From assembly GCA_016712625.1 (NCBI GenBank), contig JADJQQ010000004.1:1-64000 (forward strand): DNA of 64,000 nucleotides, written 5' to 3'. Below, one piece after another: positions 43,437-52,380 of the stretch. Source of the DNA: Candidatus Competibacteraceae bacterium (lineage in GTDB: Bacteria > Pseudomonadota > Gammaproteobacteria > Competibacterales > Competibacteraceae). The position numbers and the translations under genes were made by a program. How positions within the stretch are numbered: position 1 is the first letter of the stretch; every line of letters starts with the position of its first letter. The notes under the pieces were generated by a model. The model worked only from the letters and a program-made list of their open reading frames with translations, was not told the DNA's origin and did not search any database.

Positions 43437-45623
43437 ATGCTCCGCAAAATGTTTGGCTTCTGGTTGATGTTGTTATTGTTAGGACCCGCTCGTGCCCTGG
43501 TGCTGGAAATTGGCGAAATCCAGGTGACTTCCGCCCTAAACCAATTGTTCGATGCAAGAATTCCGCTCCCGAAGCTGACGCCTGAAGAATTATCCAAGAT
43601 TTCAGTCAAACTGGCGACGCAGCCCGCGTTCAAGGAATTTGGGCTCGATCGAACCCGTACGCTGAGCAAGCTGGTCTTTTCGGTGGAATACAATGCGGCT
43701 GGAGAAGTTTACGTGAGAGTAGTTTCCACCGAACCTATTCGCGAACCCTCGTTGGGCTTGTTGCTGGAATTTAGTTGGCCGCGCGGCAAAACTATCCGCG
43801 AGTTCACCGTGTTTCTGGATCCGGTGCAACGCCTGGCTAAACAGACAGGCGATCGGGCCAAGACGATCCTGGATTCGCCAGCCGCACCCTCTGAACCGGT
43901 TGCTACGCCACAAGCGGCAACTGCCCCCGTCCCAGCCCCGGAGCCGACGATAGCCTCCGCCCCAGCACCCGCGGCAGAAGCGCCAGCTTCGGCCGCTTTG
44001 CCAGGAGCTACCACGGTGTCATCATCCCAACCGGCGCCGCTTGCCGTTGCGCTACCACCGGCCACCGGGTCGATGCCCGTTGCGACTGTTCCAGAGCCTG
44101 CATCTGTTGCCGAGACACCACCGCTGACAGTCGCGGCGACCGCGGTTCCTGAATCCGCGACGCTTCCCGCTCCCCCACCGTTGCCGGTTGAAGCGCCACC
44201 GTTGCTGATTCATAAACCGGGTGATTCCTATGGTCCTGTCGTCGCCGGAGAAGGATTGTGGAAAATCGCGCTCAAAGTACGGCCCGATTCGGGTATCGCC
44301 CCTGACGATATGATGCAAGCGTTATTCAAAGCGAATCCTGAAGCTTTTGCCAAGTCGGGAATTGACGGATTGAAGGCCGGCTCTATTCTTCGCCTCCCCA
44401 CCTTGCGTGAAATCGCTCAATTCTCCGGTTCCGCCACCGCGAAAAACTTGGCGGAGGCTGAAGACAGAACGGCGCTGTCATCGAAGACCGCCAAAGTAAA
44501 CGAATCCCCCACCGCGATGCCCAGCGTGACAAAGTTGCCTGAAGTCGCTCAAGGTGGGGCCAGAGTATTCCCCTTGACGCCGCCAGCGGTGATAGAGCCC
44601 ATGATGGCTGGAACGATTTCCCTAGAGGAGTTGCTGGCCCCCGTCAAACCCATTCAGCAATCTGCTGAGGCAAGGGTTGCTGTGCTACAGACCAGCCCAT
44701 CGAGAACCGAGACAGTGATGGCGCCACCACTCTTAGGACCGGTCTCCGCGACTCCACTGTTATATGAGGCGGTGTCAGAGGTGATGACATCGGCTGTTAA
44801 GATTCCTGGATTCGCAATTCCAGCTCAAATTGTTCCTGGGTCGATCATCCCCGATAGACCGGTCGCACCTCAAGCGAAGGAAGCGCCAAGGATTCGTCCC
44901 CTCCCAACGACCCTTACCGTAGGAGCGAGACAAGTGGCAAAGCCATTGGCGACGGAGTCAACTTTAGCGCCACTCCCTCAAATCAATTCCTCGCCAGCGA
45001 TGGTGCCGCCGACTATCGAACCCTCATTGGTTACTGAAACGGTTGAGTCTTCCGCCACCGATGTCGCCAAAATAGGAACTGAACGGCTTTACCAGGGAGA
45101 AGAGCATTACGGGCCGGTGCTGCTGAACGAACGGCTTTGGGATATTGCGACCAAAGTGCGACCGGATGCGAGGGTAAGGCCATTGGCGACGGAGTCAACT
45201 TTAGCGCCACTCCCTCAAATCAATTCCTCGCCAATGGTGGCGCCGCCGACTATCGAACCCTCATTGGTTGCTGAAACGGTTGATCCTTCCGCCACCGATA
45301 CCGCTAAAATAGGGGCTGGGCTTTACCAGGGCGGAGGGTACTACGGGCCAGTGTTGCCGAACGAACGGCTTTGGGATATTGCGACCAAAGTACGACCAGA
45401 TGCGAGTATCGGTAAAGATGCGATGATGAAAGCCTTAGTGAAGTTGAATCCGGAGGCGTTTTCACTTGGAATGGATCACATGAAAGTGGGAGCGAGCCTG
45501 CGCATTCCGACTTTACAGGACATCGTGACGCATACCGGTTCTCTGGCCGCCAAGCAGTTGTTGGAACAACAGGCCATGGGATCCACGTCCCCTAATGCCA
45601 GCCCACCAGTCTCTACTGACTGA
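43437..45623 (+). CDS. FimV-like cell-envelope protein with three LysM-like modules
   Basis: The start MLRKMFGFWLMLLLLGPARA is a signal peptide ending ARA; ten residues upstream in frame are dropped. 728 residues. The N-terminal FimV domain (LEIGEIQVTSALNQLFDARI, TIREFTVFLDP) is followed by a Pro/Ala-rich linker and three repeats of the LysM-like block YGPV....LW.IA.KVRPD, near residues 260, 555 and 635. Two of these belong to a 79-codon direct duplication. The cytoplasmic TPR tail of pilus-associated FimV is missing. It probably binds peptidoglycan and organises envelope machinery; relation to pili is not shown. Confidence 0.8.
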   Translation: MLRKMFGFWLMLLLLGPARALVLEIGEIQVTSALNQLFDARIPLPKLTPEELSKISVKLATQPAFKEFGLDRTRTLSKLVFSVEYNAAGEVYVRVVSTEPIREPSLGLLLEFSWPRGKTIREFTVFLDPVQRLAKQTGDRAKTILDSPAAPSEPVATPQAATAPVPAPEPTIASAPAPAAEAPASAALPGATTVSSSQPAPLAVALPPATGSMPVATVPEPASVAETPPLTVAATAVPESATLPAPPPLPVEAPPLLIHKPGDSYGPVVAGEGLWKIALKVRPDSGIAPDDMMQALFKANPEAFAKSGIDGLKAGSILRLPTLREIAQFSGSATAKNLAEAEDRTALSSKTAKVNESPTAMPSVTKLPEVAQGGARVFPLTPPAVIEPMMAGTISLEELLAPVKPIQQSAEARVAVLQTSPSRTETVMAPPLLGPVSATPLLYEAVSEVMTSAVKIPGFAIPAQIVPGSIIPDRPVAPQAKEAPRIRPLPTTLTVGARQVAKPLATESTLAPLPQINSSPAMVPPTIEPSLVTETVESSATDVAKIGTERLYQGEEHYGPVLLNERLWDIATKVRPDARVRPLATESTLAPLPQINSSPMVAPPTIEPSLVAETVDPSATDTAKIGAGLYQGGGYYGPVLPNERLWDIATKVRPDASIGKDAMMKALVKLNPEAFSLGMDHMKVGASLRIPTLQDIVTHTGSLAAKQLLEQQAMGSTSPNASPPVSTD
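44943..45410 (+). repeat. Tandem direct duplication of 237 bp inside the FimV-like gene
   Basis: The stretch starting CCATTGGCGACGGAGTCAAC at 44943 recurs at 45180, a period of 237 bases (79 codons), with few differences between copies. Each copy holds a linker and one LysM-like module, so the duplication adds a module without shifting frame. Confidence 0.85.
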
Positions 45624-45695
45624 AGGGAAAGCCATCAGCGCTACGAACGAACTCCAAAAAGGGTGCTCAGACCAAGCTTATTGGGGTTCGTTGCC

Positions 45696-45717
45696 TATCT
45701 TTCGGAAGGGAAAGATA
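45696..45717. terminator. Hairpin in the convergent gap after the FimV-like gene
   Basis: TATCTTTC / GAAAGATA with loop GGAAGG, no clear T-run. A second imperfect inverted repeat, AACGAACTCC with GGGGTTCGTT, lies just upstream at about 45643-45694. Termination is plausible but unproven. Confidence 0.35.
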
Positions 45718-45736
45718 AGGCGAACGGGTTAAAGCT

Positions 45737-46327
45737 TCAGCGCCAATAGAAATTTAACTGGAGCTGATTTTGGCCGATCTGCGCCGATTGCTTCTGCATT
45801 TGATCGCCCACGTTAACCTCCACGGTATAGTCGCCAGGAGGTAGTTGCGCGAGGAAAAACGGGCCTCTCGAAGTTTCACTGAGCATACTCGCGCCACGCG
45901 AATCTAAGATTTTCACTTGGGCGTCGGCCAAGTACTCACCGCCCCCTTGCATCGCCGACATGATGCGCAGACTAAACTCATTGGACATGGCCCGGAGTTC
46001 TTCACGTTCACTTTCGCCGACGCCACCCGATGCATAACGAATGCCTTGCTCGGAGGTTCTAATCTGCACCGTGCCGCCGGGTGGCAACCACCCTTTACTG
46101 TCGGGTTCGGCAGGGGGTTGCGCCCGTTCAGCGGCGGATAACGGCTCTTCCGTGGTTGGCTGCAATCGAGAGCTAGCGTCGTCTACCGGTGAAAGCTGAG
46201 GGGTTTGAGGCGATGCGGGATAGGCCGGCGGTGGGTTGGGCGCTTGCTGCGCGTGAGTGGGGGCCGACAGGCTTCCGCCCGCCGCCAGAGCCAAGACGAT
46301 CAAACGCATACCCGTTAATTTTCGCAT
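45737..46327 (-). CDS. Exported protein of unknown function with a carboxypeptidase-regulatory-like C-terminal fold
   Basis: The start MRKLTGMRLIVLALAAGG follows AGGAGATCTTGGCA and gives a signal peptide cut near THAQQ. 196 residues. A Pro/Gln-rich linker leads to a domain with AMSNEFSLRIMSAMQGGGEY, ADAQVKILDSRGASM and GPFFLAQLPPGDYTVEVN, the last reminiscent of CarboxypepD_reg or PEGA-type beta sandwiches. Convergent with the FimV-like gene. No function is claimed. Confidence 0.7.
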   Translation of the reverse strand: MRKLTGMRLIVLALAAGGSLSAPTHAQQAPNPPPAYPASPQTPQLSPVDDASSRLQPTTEEPLSAAERAQPPAEPDSKGWLPPGGTVQIRTSEQGIRYASGGVGESEREELRAMSNEFSLRIMSAMQGGGEYLADAQVKILDSRGASMLSETSRGPFFLAQLPPGDYTVEVNVGDQMQKQSAQIGQNQLQLNFYWR

Positions 46328-46479
46328 TGCCAAGATCTCCTGATTTTCCTGAAGCCAAGTGAGCACGCGAAACATGCCCGTGCCTTGAACCTGGAATTAG
46401 ATATTCCGGGTCAGATTTGATTCCCTGTCGCTTCGGGATTAGGGCGTTTGAGAGTATCCAGGCAAATAGGGTTTCAGCA

Positions 46480-47889
46480 TCAACCCGCGTTCTGGGCAAT
46501 GTAATCCTTAATGTCATTGACATCGGCATCCATCACCTCAAAGCGCTGCGGCAGGATTTCAAGATTCTCGTAACCCTTGGGCCGCTCTGGAGAGCGACCC
46601 AACGCTTCGATAATCGACTCTTCGAATTTGGCCGGCAGCGCGGTTTCCGCGCAGATCAGCGGCACACCGTGTTCGCGGTATTCCAGCCCGACTTTGACGC
46701 CATCAGCGGTATGGGTATCGATGATCAGGCCGGATTCCTGATAAACCCGGCGGATGGTGTCTAGACGGTTGCGGTGAGTGCTGGAGCCGGAGACGAAGCC
46801 GGATTCCCGAACCGCCTGAAAGTAGGGGGTGATGGATAGATCGAAAAATCCTTGCGTGTCGAGTTGACGCCACAGGTGGCGTACTAAAGCGGGATCGCGG
46901 TCGACCACATCAAAGATGAAGCGCTCGAAGTTCGACGCTTTGGAAATGTCCATCGAGGGGCTGCTGGTGTGCGCCACTTGGTCAGGGGTCCGCACCCGGT
47001 AGACGCCCGTGCGGAAAAATTCGTCAAGGACATTATTTTCGTTAGTGGCCAAAATCAGACGGCGAATTGGCAGGCCCATCCGCTTGGCGATGTAACCGGC
47101 GCAGATATTGCCAAAATTGCCGGACGGTACCGCAAACGAAGCCGTTTGATCGTCGCGCTCGGTAGTCGCTAGCCAGCCCTTGAAGTAGTAGACGACTTGC
47201 GCCGCCACCCGCGCCCAGTTGATCGAATTGACTGTGCCGATGCTATAGCGAGCTTTGAAAGCCGCATCGTTGCTGACCGCTTTAACCACATCCTGGCAGT
47301 CATCGAATACCCCACGCACGGCGATATTAAAGATATTAGGGTCTGGCAGAGAAAACATCTGCGCCGTCTGAAACCGGCTCATCTTTTGGTGCGGGGACAG
47401 CATGAACACCCGAATACCGCGTTTGCCGCGCATCGCATATTCGGCGCTGGAACCGGTATCGCCGGAGGTGGCCCCCAGAATATTGAGATGGCCACCCGTT
47501 TTCAACAACGCCTGTTCGAACAGATGACCGAGTAATTGCAGGGCGATGTCCTTGAAGGCCAGCGTGGGGCCATTTGACAATCCCAGCAGCCACACGCCAT
47601 CGCTGAGCGGAGTCACTGGCGTGATCTCCTCGCTGCCAAAAATCTCGGCGGTATACGTTTTCTGAATGAGCGCGCGCAAATCCGCGGCGGCAATGTCGGT
47701 GGCAAACTTCCGCAAGATGGCGAACGCCAAATCCGGGTAGGACAGACTTCGCCAGCTTGCCAGTTCGCCGGATGCTAGCACCGGATAAGCATCCGGGATG
47801 GTCAGGCCACCGTCCGGCGCCAGGCCGCCCAGCAAAATGTCAGAAAAGGTTGCGGGGGCCATGCCGCCTCGGGTGCTGACGTAATGCAT
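46480..47889 (-). CDS. thrC: Threonine synthase
   Basis: 469 residues from MHYVSTRGGMAPATFSDILL; thirty in-frame residues upstream are not family-like. PLP lysine K113 lies in NGPTLAFKDIALQLLG; other blocks are GATSGDTGSSAEYAM, SPHQKMSRFQTAQM, IGTVNSINWARVAAQ and VPSGNFGNICAGYIAKRMG. It converts O-phosphohomoserine to threonine. This is the longer class typical of proteobacteria. The zeta-toxin gene follows upstream on the same strand at about 100 bases. Confidence 0.97.
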   Translation of the reverse strand: MHYVSTRGGMAPATFSDILLGGLAPDGGLTIPDAYPVLASGELASWRSLSYPDLAFAILRKFATDIAAADLRALIQKTYTAEIFGSEEITPVTPLSDGVWLLGLSNGPTLAFKDIALQLLGHLFEQALLKTGGHLNILGATSGDTGSSAEYAMRGKRGIRVFMLSPHQKMSRFQTAQMFSLPDPNIFNIAVRGVFDDCQDVVKAVSNDAAFKARYSIGTVNSINWARVAAQVVYYFKGWLATTERDDQTASFAVPSGNFGNICAGYIAKRMGLPIRRLILATNENNVLDEFFRTGVYRVRTPDQVAHTSSPSMDISKASNFERFIFDVVDRDPALVRHLWRQLDTQGFFDLSITPYFQAVRESGFVSGSSTHRNRLDTIRRVYQESGLIIDTHTADGVKVGLEYREHGVPLICAETALPAKFEESIIEALGRSPERPKGYENLEILPQRFEVMDADVNDIKDYIAQNAG

Positions 47890-47987
47890 GAAACAGTGCT
47901 CCGGAATGGCAAGGAATTTAGAAGCGTTATCAGAGTAGCGGCTATTGTAAGCGGGGATACGTTGGAGAGGCCATTCCACCCAGAGTT

Positions 47988-48626
47988 CTATAACGCGGTC
48001 AGCGGTGTATCGCCGGTTTGTTCTGGAAGCAGCCTGCTGGTGATTTCCTGGGCCCAGGGATTGATCTGGCCATAGACCTTGACTAGCCGGCCTTTGATGG
48101 CGCGAAACAGGAGCTTGGCGCGGGCGTTATCGACGGAGTTGTCGTAGACGTAAGTTCGGTCGGCCAGCCAGGCGACGACGGAGCAATAGGCAATGGATTT
48201 GGTGTAGCGGCTGATGATCTTGGGGATGGGAACATCGTGCCCGCCTTCCATCACCCGCATCGCGACTCGCTTGGCGTTGATCGAAGGGTCATCGGTGCCA
48301 ACGAAGAACAATCGAATAAAAAAGCCAGCGTCTCCGGCTCGGCGCACGAAATCCATTTTATCCGGAGCGGACAAAACGGTTTCAAAAGCGAGGCTCCGGC
48401 CTTCCTTCAGGCAGGATTCGCGAATTTCGGTAGCGCGTTGCGCCGCTTGGAAAACAGCGCCAGGGGCATTCCAGTCTCCAAATTCGTCGCGGGCGATGAA
48501 GTCCGGGTTGACGTAAACGCACCCGTCCATCCATTCATGCATGAGCAGTTGCTGGGTGATCGAGGTTTTGCCGGAACCGTTAGGGCCGGCGACTACGATC
48601 AGCCGAGGTTTTGCCTCGTCGCTCAT
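47988..48626 (-). CDS. Zeta-toxin-like P-loop kinase
   Basis: 212 residues. Walker A is VVAGPNGSGKTSITQQLL; the zeta-family substrate segment reads VYVNPDFIARDEF, followed by SLAFETVLSAPDKMDFV, the counterpart of the conserved ETTLS motif, and a C-terminal YDNSVDNARAKLLF. Zeta toxins phosphorylate UDP-N-acetylglucosamine or related nucleotide sugars. The ATG overlaps the stop of the small gene upstream (ATGA), an arrangement typical of toxin-antitoxin pairs, though this partner is unlike epsilon antitoxin. Confidence 0.82.
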   Translation of the reverse strand: MSDEAKPRLIVVAGPNGSGKTSITQQLLMHEWMDGCVYVNPDFIARDEFGDWNAPGAVFQAAQRATEIRESCLKEGRSLAFETVLSAPDKMDFVRRAGDAGFFIRLFFVGTDDPSINAKRVAMRVMEGGHDVPIPKIISRYTKSIAYCSVVAWLADRTYVYDNSVDNARAKLLFRAIKGRLVKVYGQINPWAQEITSRLLPEQTGDTPLTAL

Positions 48627-48808
48627 GCCCGAGCGCGGAGAAAATCGACCGCCGTAATTTCGGCCCGCAACCGCATCAGGAGTTGTTGACGTGCCGTGGC
48701 GGCGTGTTCGCGCGCCTGGGTGATGACGGCTTCCATCAGCGCATCAAGCTGTTCGTCGGAGGGTTCGCGGGCGATGTCGTTCAAATTGAAACGAGCGTTT
48801 TGGATCAT
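48623..48808 (-). CDS. Putative antitoxin of the zeta-like kinase, 61 aa
   Basis: The start is MIQNARFNLNDIAREPSDEQ; a longer frame to 48850 adds a hydrophobic stretch with no good site. The protein is one predicted helix pair with an acidic N-terminus (EPSDEQLDALMEAV) and an Ala/Arg-rich end (REHAATARQQLLMRLRAEIT). It overlaps the kinase gene by four bases. I do not know a named family. Antitoxin is inferred from size, order and coupling. Confidence 0.65.
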   Translation of the reverse strand: MIQNARFNLNDIAREPSDEQLDALMEAVITQAREHAATARQQLLMRLRAEITAVDFLRARA

Positions 48809-49067
48809 TATCGAAATCCTCCGAAAGTGCGCGAAAAACCAAAAAAGCACATGAAAACAGCAATCAACGGCCCATTTTACATGGTATTGAGGCCAATACC
48901 CAGCTTTATACGGATCGGTTGATCTTAAATTAGGATTTATTATTGATAGTCAGTATCTTAATTAAGAAACGCAACGTGCGTGCTTTGGGTTGGTTTGCTT
49001 TTTGGGCCACGCCGCAACCTATCAGCCGCGAGGCGGAAGTCATATTGATGCGGATGGTTTTTTACAT

Positions 49068-49253
49068 TTAAGCGGACATCCAGGGAGGAATGATTGCTTT
49101 AATTTCAGCGCGCAGCTGGATCATTAGCTTTTCACGCGCCATTTCGGCATGTTTGCGTGCCTCAGTGGCGACGGCTTCCATCAAGTCCTCAAGCTGTTCG
49201 TCGGTCGGTTCGTGGGTGATGTCGTTTAGATTGAATGGTTGTTGTGATTTCAT
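49068..49253 (-). CDS. Orphan paralogue of the putative antitoxin, 61 aa
   Basis: The protein reads MKSQQPFNLNDITHEPTDEQ and LEDLMEAVATEARKHAEMAR, aligning without gaps to the 48623-48808 protein (shared NLNDI..EP.DEQL..LMEAV and the LMxxLRAEI end). No kinase follows it; about 260 bases of AT-rich sequence with no recognised gene separate it from the pair. A duplicated antitoxin or an immunity spare copy is possible. Confidence 0.65.
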   Translation of the reverse strand: MKSQQPFNLNDITHEPTDEQLEDLMEAVATEARKHAEMAREKLMIQLRAEIKAIIPPWMSA

Positions 49254-49431
49254 CGCCTTCTCCAAATCGATGAACGCCGATCGTTAGCCGGTTCATTCTT
49301 TAATTAGTGACTCTATGGACGCATTTTAACTCAATTGGACAATCCAGCTAATTTCTTTCCAACATGCTGAACGACCGCATGGTCTCACAACAAGCGTGAA
49401 CCCACTATCGGTTCAGTAGGGTTATGAATTT

Positions 49432-50259
49432 TCAGCCGGCGGCCTTTGTCATCTCCGCCGCAATCAACTGGGTCCAAGCCCCCGATCCGGGCAGGTTTTG
49501 CCCGCCGTCGGCCACGATCAACGCACCGGTGATGTAAGCCGCCAATGGCGAGGCTAAAAACACGCTCAATTGGCCGATATCGTCGGCCGTGCCGAGGCGG
49601 CCCAACGGGATCGCGCGCCGCAACTGGTCCATGCTGCCTGCTGGCACCAGCCGCCGCACCCCTTCGGTGCCCTCGATCGGGCCGGGAACGATGCTGTTGC
49701 AGCGAATGCCGAAGCGGCCCCACTCCAGCGCCAGATTGCGCATCATGTTGTCGATGCCCGCCTTGGCGGCGCCAACGTGAACCTGGAATGCATAGGGGAT
49801 CAGCGCCATGCCAGCCGAGATGAAGATGATGTTGCCTTTGGTTTCCTTGAGTTGTTCAAATGCCGCCCGGCAGCTATGAAAACTGCCTAGTAGATCGATA
49901 TCGACAACCGCCTTGAAGCCGTTGGGGCTGAGTTGTTCAGCTGAGAGAGGGAAATTACCCGCCGCGCCGCAGATCAGGGTATGTACCGGTCCCAGCGCCG
50001 TCTTGGTGTCGTGGATGGCTTTTTCCAATGCCGCGTAATGGCGGACATCGGCCGAGTGCGTTGAGACGCGGGCGCCGAGCGCCCGCAATTCCGTTGCCGC
50101 CGCCGCCAGTTTTTCCTCAGAACGGCCGAGGATGCCCAGATTCGCGCCGACAGCGGCGAAATTGCGGGCGATGCCGAGATTGATCCCGCTGCTGCCGCCC
50201 GTGATGAAAACGGTCTTGCCATAAAATAAATCTTTAGCGAAGTAAGAAGCGATGTTCAT
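49432..50259 (-). CDS. SDR-family oxidoreductase, 2,4-dienoyl-CoA reductase-like
   Basis: 275 residues from MNIASYFAKDLFYGKTVFIT. The Rossmann motif is GGSSGINLGIARNFA, with the NAG-like GAAGNFPLSAEQLSPNGF. The classic YxxxK is not there: the active-site segment reads VHVGAAKAGIDNMMRNLALE, keeping the Lys but not the Tyr, as in 2,4-dienoyl-CoA reductases. IVPGPIEGTEG also fits that group. It would use NADPH in beta-oxidation of unsaturated fatty acids. Divergent from the FAD oxidoreductase. Confidence 0.82.
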   Translation of the reverse strand: MNIASYFAKDLFYGKTVFITGGSSGINLGIARNFAAVGANLGILGRSEEKLAAAATELRALGARVSTHSADVRHYAALEKAIHDTKTALGPVHTLICGAAGNFPLSAEQLSPNGFKAVVDIDLLGSFHSCRAAFEQLKETKGNIIFISAGMALIPYAFQVHVGAAKAGIDNMMRNLALEWGRFGIRCNSIVPGPIEGTEGVRRLVPAGSMDQLRRAIPLGRLGTADDIGQLSVFLASPLAAYITGALIVADGGQNLPGSGAWTQLIAAEMTKAAG

Positions 50260-50403
50260 GAGACCTTCTGTGGGTTCGGATGATTCTTTCAATAAGGGTA
50301 GGCAAAACCAACGGCGTTATACAGGAGCTTGTGGTCTTAACTTGACCGTTTCATCTGTCTTGCCGAGAATCTTGGTTCGTTATTGATGCCTCAGGAGTTT
50401 GTC

Positions 50404-51609
50404 ATGCCCGATTGCGATCTGCTGATCATCGGCGCCGGTATCGCTGGCCTCAGTATGGCCCACTATGCGGCCGAGGCGGGTTTAAAGGTACTGGTCCTGG
50501 AGCGAGAAAGCCGACCGGGCGGGTGCCTGCACTCACATCGTTTTAACAAGGCGTCGACAGAGTTCTGGCTGGAATTGGGCGCGCACAGCGCTTTCAATTC
50601 CTATGGAAACTTGATCGCGATTTTGGAATCCCTCCAAGCGCTCGATTGTTTGATCAAGCGCGCTAAGGTTGGCTTTCGGCTGTATGCGGATGGCACGGTT
50701 CGTAGCATGCCCTCCCAAATGGATATCCCGGAATTGGTGCTGGCTCCGTTTCGGTTATTGGGGCTGATCAAGGTCGGACGGAGTGTGGCGGATTACTACG
50801 GGCGCATCGTTGGCCGGCGCAATTACACACGCGTGTTCGGGCCGGCGTTCGACGCGGTGATTTGTCAACCCGCCAGCGATTATCCCGCCGACAGCCTGTT
50901 TCAGTCACGGCCGCGACGTAAGGATATTCCACGCGGTTTCGCCTTTTCGGGTGGGATGCAAACCATTACCGATACTCTGGCTGGGCGATCCGGCGTCCGC
51001 GTCGAGTTAGGGCAAACAGTGCGGGGTATCCAGCGCGGTGGGAAGGATTTTGTAGTTAAGGCGGGTGATGCCCACTATACGGCTCCCAGGGTTTGTCTGG
51101 CCACGTCGGTAGCGGTGGCGACTGAGTTACTACGCTCGATGTTTCCCGCCGTCGCGGCGCAATTGGCGGAAATTGAGACGGCTACGGTAGAGACAGTGGG
51201 CGTGGCGCTTCCTGCTGAGCAAGTGCGATTGCCGCCGCTGGCGGGGTTGATCGGCCGGGGTGAGCCGTTTTATTCGGCGGTATCGCGCGATACTGTGCCC
51301 GATGCCCAGTGGCGAGGGTTCACTTTCCATTTTCGACCCGGCGTGTTAGGTGATGAGGAGAAGTTGAATCGCATCGCACACGTCTTAAAAATCCCAAGAA
51401 CCGCGCTTAGTTTGGAAAATGTAGTGAGTAAGATTAACCAGTTACCGTCATTACGAGTCGGTCATGGCGAGCGAACCGGGCATGTGGATGCGTTGTTGGC
51501 GGGTACCGGATTAGCGCTGAGCGGTAATTATTTTACCGGGGTTGCCCTTGAGGATTGCGTGACCCGTTCGCGCGCTGAATTCGAGCGGCTACGGCGGGAA
51601 GGTTTATGA
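50404..51609 (+). CDS. FAD-dependent amine-oxidase-fold oxidoreductase, protoporphyrinogen-oxidase-like
   Basis: 401 residues from MPDCDLLIIGAGIAGLSMAH, with CAGGAG six bases upstream; seven in-frame codons before it are rejected. The FAD dinucleotide fold is followed by VLVLERESRPGGCLHSHRF, and a C-terminal flavin contact LALSGNYFTGVALEDCV typical of HemY-like and related flavoproteins. Middle part: FGPAFDAVICQPASDYPADS and GFAFSGGMQTITDTLAG. A HemY role is possible, but substrate is uncertain because many paralogues share this fold. Confidence 0.8.
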   Translation: MPDCDLLIIGAGIAGLSMAHYAAEAGLKVLVLERESRPGGCLHSHRFNKASTEFWLELGAHSAFNSYGNLIAILESLQALDCLIKRAKVGFRLYADGTVRSMPSQMDIPELVLAPFRLLGLIKVGRSVADYYGRIVGRRNYTRVFGPAFDAVICQPASDYPADSLFQSRPRRKDIPRGFAFSGGMQTITDTLAGRSGVRVELGQTVRGIQRGGKDFVVKAGDAHYTAPRVCLATSVAVATELLRSMFPAVAAQLAEIETATVETVGVALPAEQVRLPPLAGLIGRGEPFYSAVSRDTVPDAQWRGFTFHFRPGVLGDEEKLNRIAHVLKIPRTALSLENVVSKINQLPSLRVGHGERTGHVDALLAGTGLALSGNYFTGVALEDCVTRSRAEFERLRREGL

Positions 51610-51624
51610 GGAGCGGGTCGGCGC

Positions 51625-51653
51625 TCGACCATCGGTTTTATGCCGATGGTCGA
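51625..51653. terminator. Perfect 11-bp hairpin in the convergent gap after the FAD oxidoreductase gene
   Basis: TCGACCATCGG / CCGATGGTCGA with loop TTTTATG. No T-run follows on either strand, so it may stop transcription weakly or stabilise 3' ends. Confidence 0.5.
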
Positions 51654-51675
51654 TGCCACCCGTTCAAGATGCAAG

Positions 51676-52176
51676 CTAGAAACTGGGATAGAACGTTGAG
51701 GTTTCCCCGAATGGGGCATTCATATTCTCGCCAGTAGACCAAGTTACATCATTGATCAGGAGTTTGAAGGCCAGAACGCCTTCGCGCGCTTCGTTTGTCG
51801 TCCATCGCCACTCGTCGCCGCCCACATTTTCCATCGGTACACCCTTCTCCCAATCGAGGCTGTGGCCGTCGCCGCGAAGATAGAGCGTGTTACCGTGGCC
51901 GACATCGAATTTCACAATGACGACCGTGGTGACGGGGTTCGGCTTATCAGCTGGTTTTGCCGCCTTGGGAGCTGTTTTTTCGGCCTTGGCTGGCGCCGCG
52001 GCGGCCGGTTTTTCAGACGCCTTGGTGGCCGGTTTTTTCGCTGGTTTGGCAGCGGTTTCGGCAGCGGTCTTGGCGGTGCTGGGTTTTGCCGCCGAGGCGG
52101 TTGTAGATTTCTTCGGTTCCTTGGTGGCGGAGGTGGTGACAGGGGTGGTCTCGGTCGACTCTTTCTTTTTCGGCAT
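51676..52176 (-). CDS. Lys/Ala/Pro-rich protein with a CBM20/CBM48-like C-terminal domain
   Basis: 166 residues. The first 80 are low-complexity and basic (KPAKKPATKASEKPAAAAPA), like histone H1-type tails. The last 85 (TTVVIVKFDVGHGNTLYLRG, GHSLDWEKGVPMENVGGDEW, FKLLINDVTWSTGENM) resemble starch-binding modules of the CBM20/48 fold that occur as free-standing glycan-binding proteins. A glycogen-binding or regulatory role is an inference. No signal peptide, so cytoplasmic. Confidence 0.75.
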   Translation of the reverse strand: MPKKKESTETTPVTTSATKEPKKSTTASAAKPSTAKTAAETAAKPAKKPATKASEKPAAAAPAKAEKTAPKAAKPADKPNPVTTVVIVKFDVGHGNTLYLRGDGHSLDWEKGVPMENVGGDEWRWTTNEAREGVLAFKLLINDVTWSTGENMNAPFGETSTFYPSF

Positions 52177-52380
52177 GAATCAGTCCTCTGAATCGCTTGA
52201 TGAAATACCAGACATGGCATGATGCCGCGCTATTGTTGCTACGTATTTGAGTCTACTCCAAGCCTGAAGCAGTCTCCAAGCCGGAGACGACACGAATTGG
52301 CGTACAAACATAAAAGTAGACTTTTTTTTGCCTAGGGTTTGACATGATTTTTTTATTAAGCCAATCCAAGGTTATCAGTT

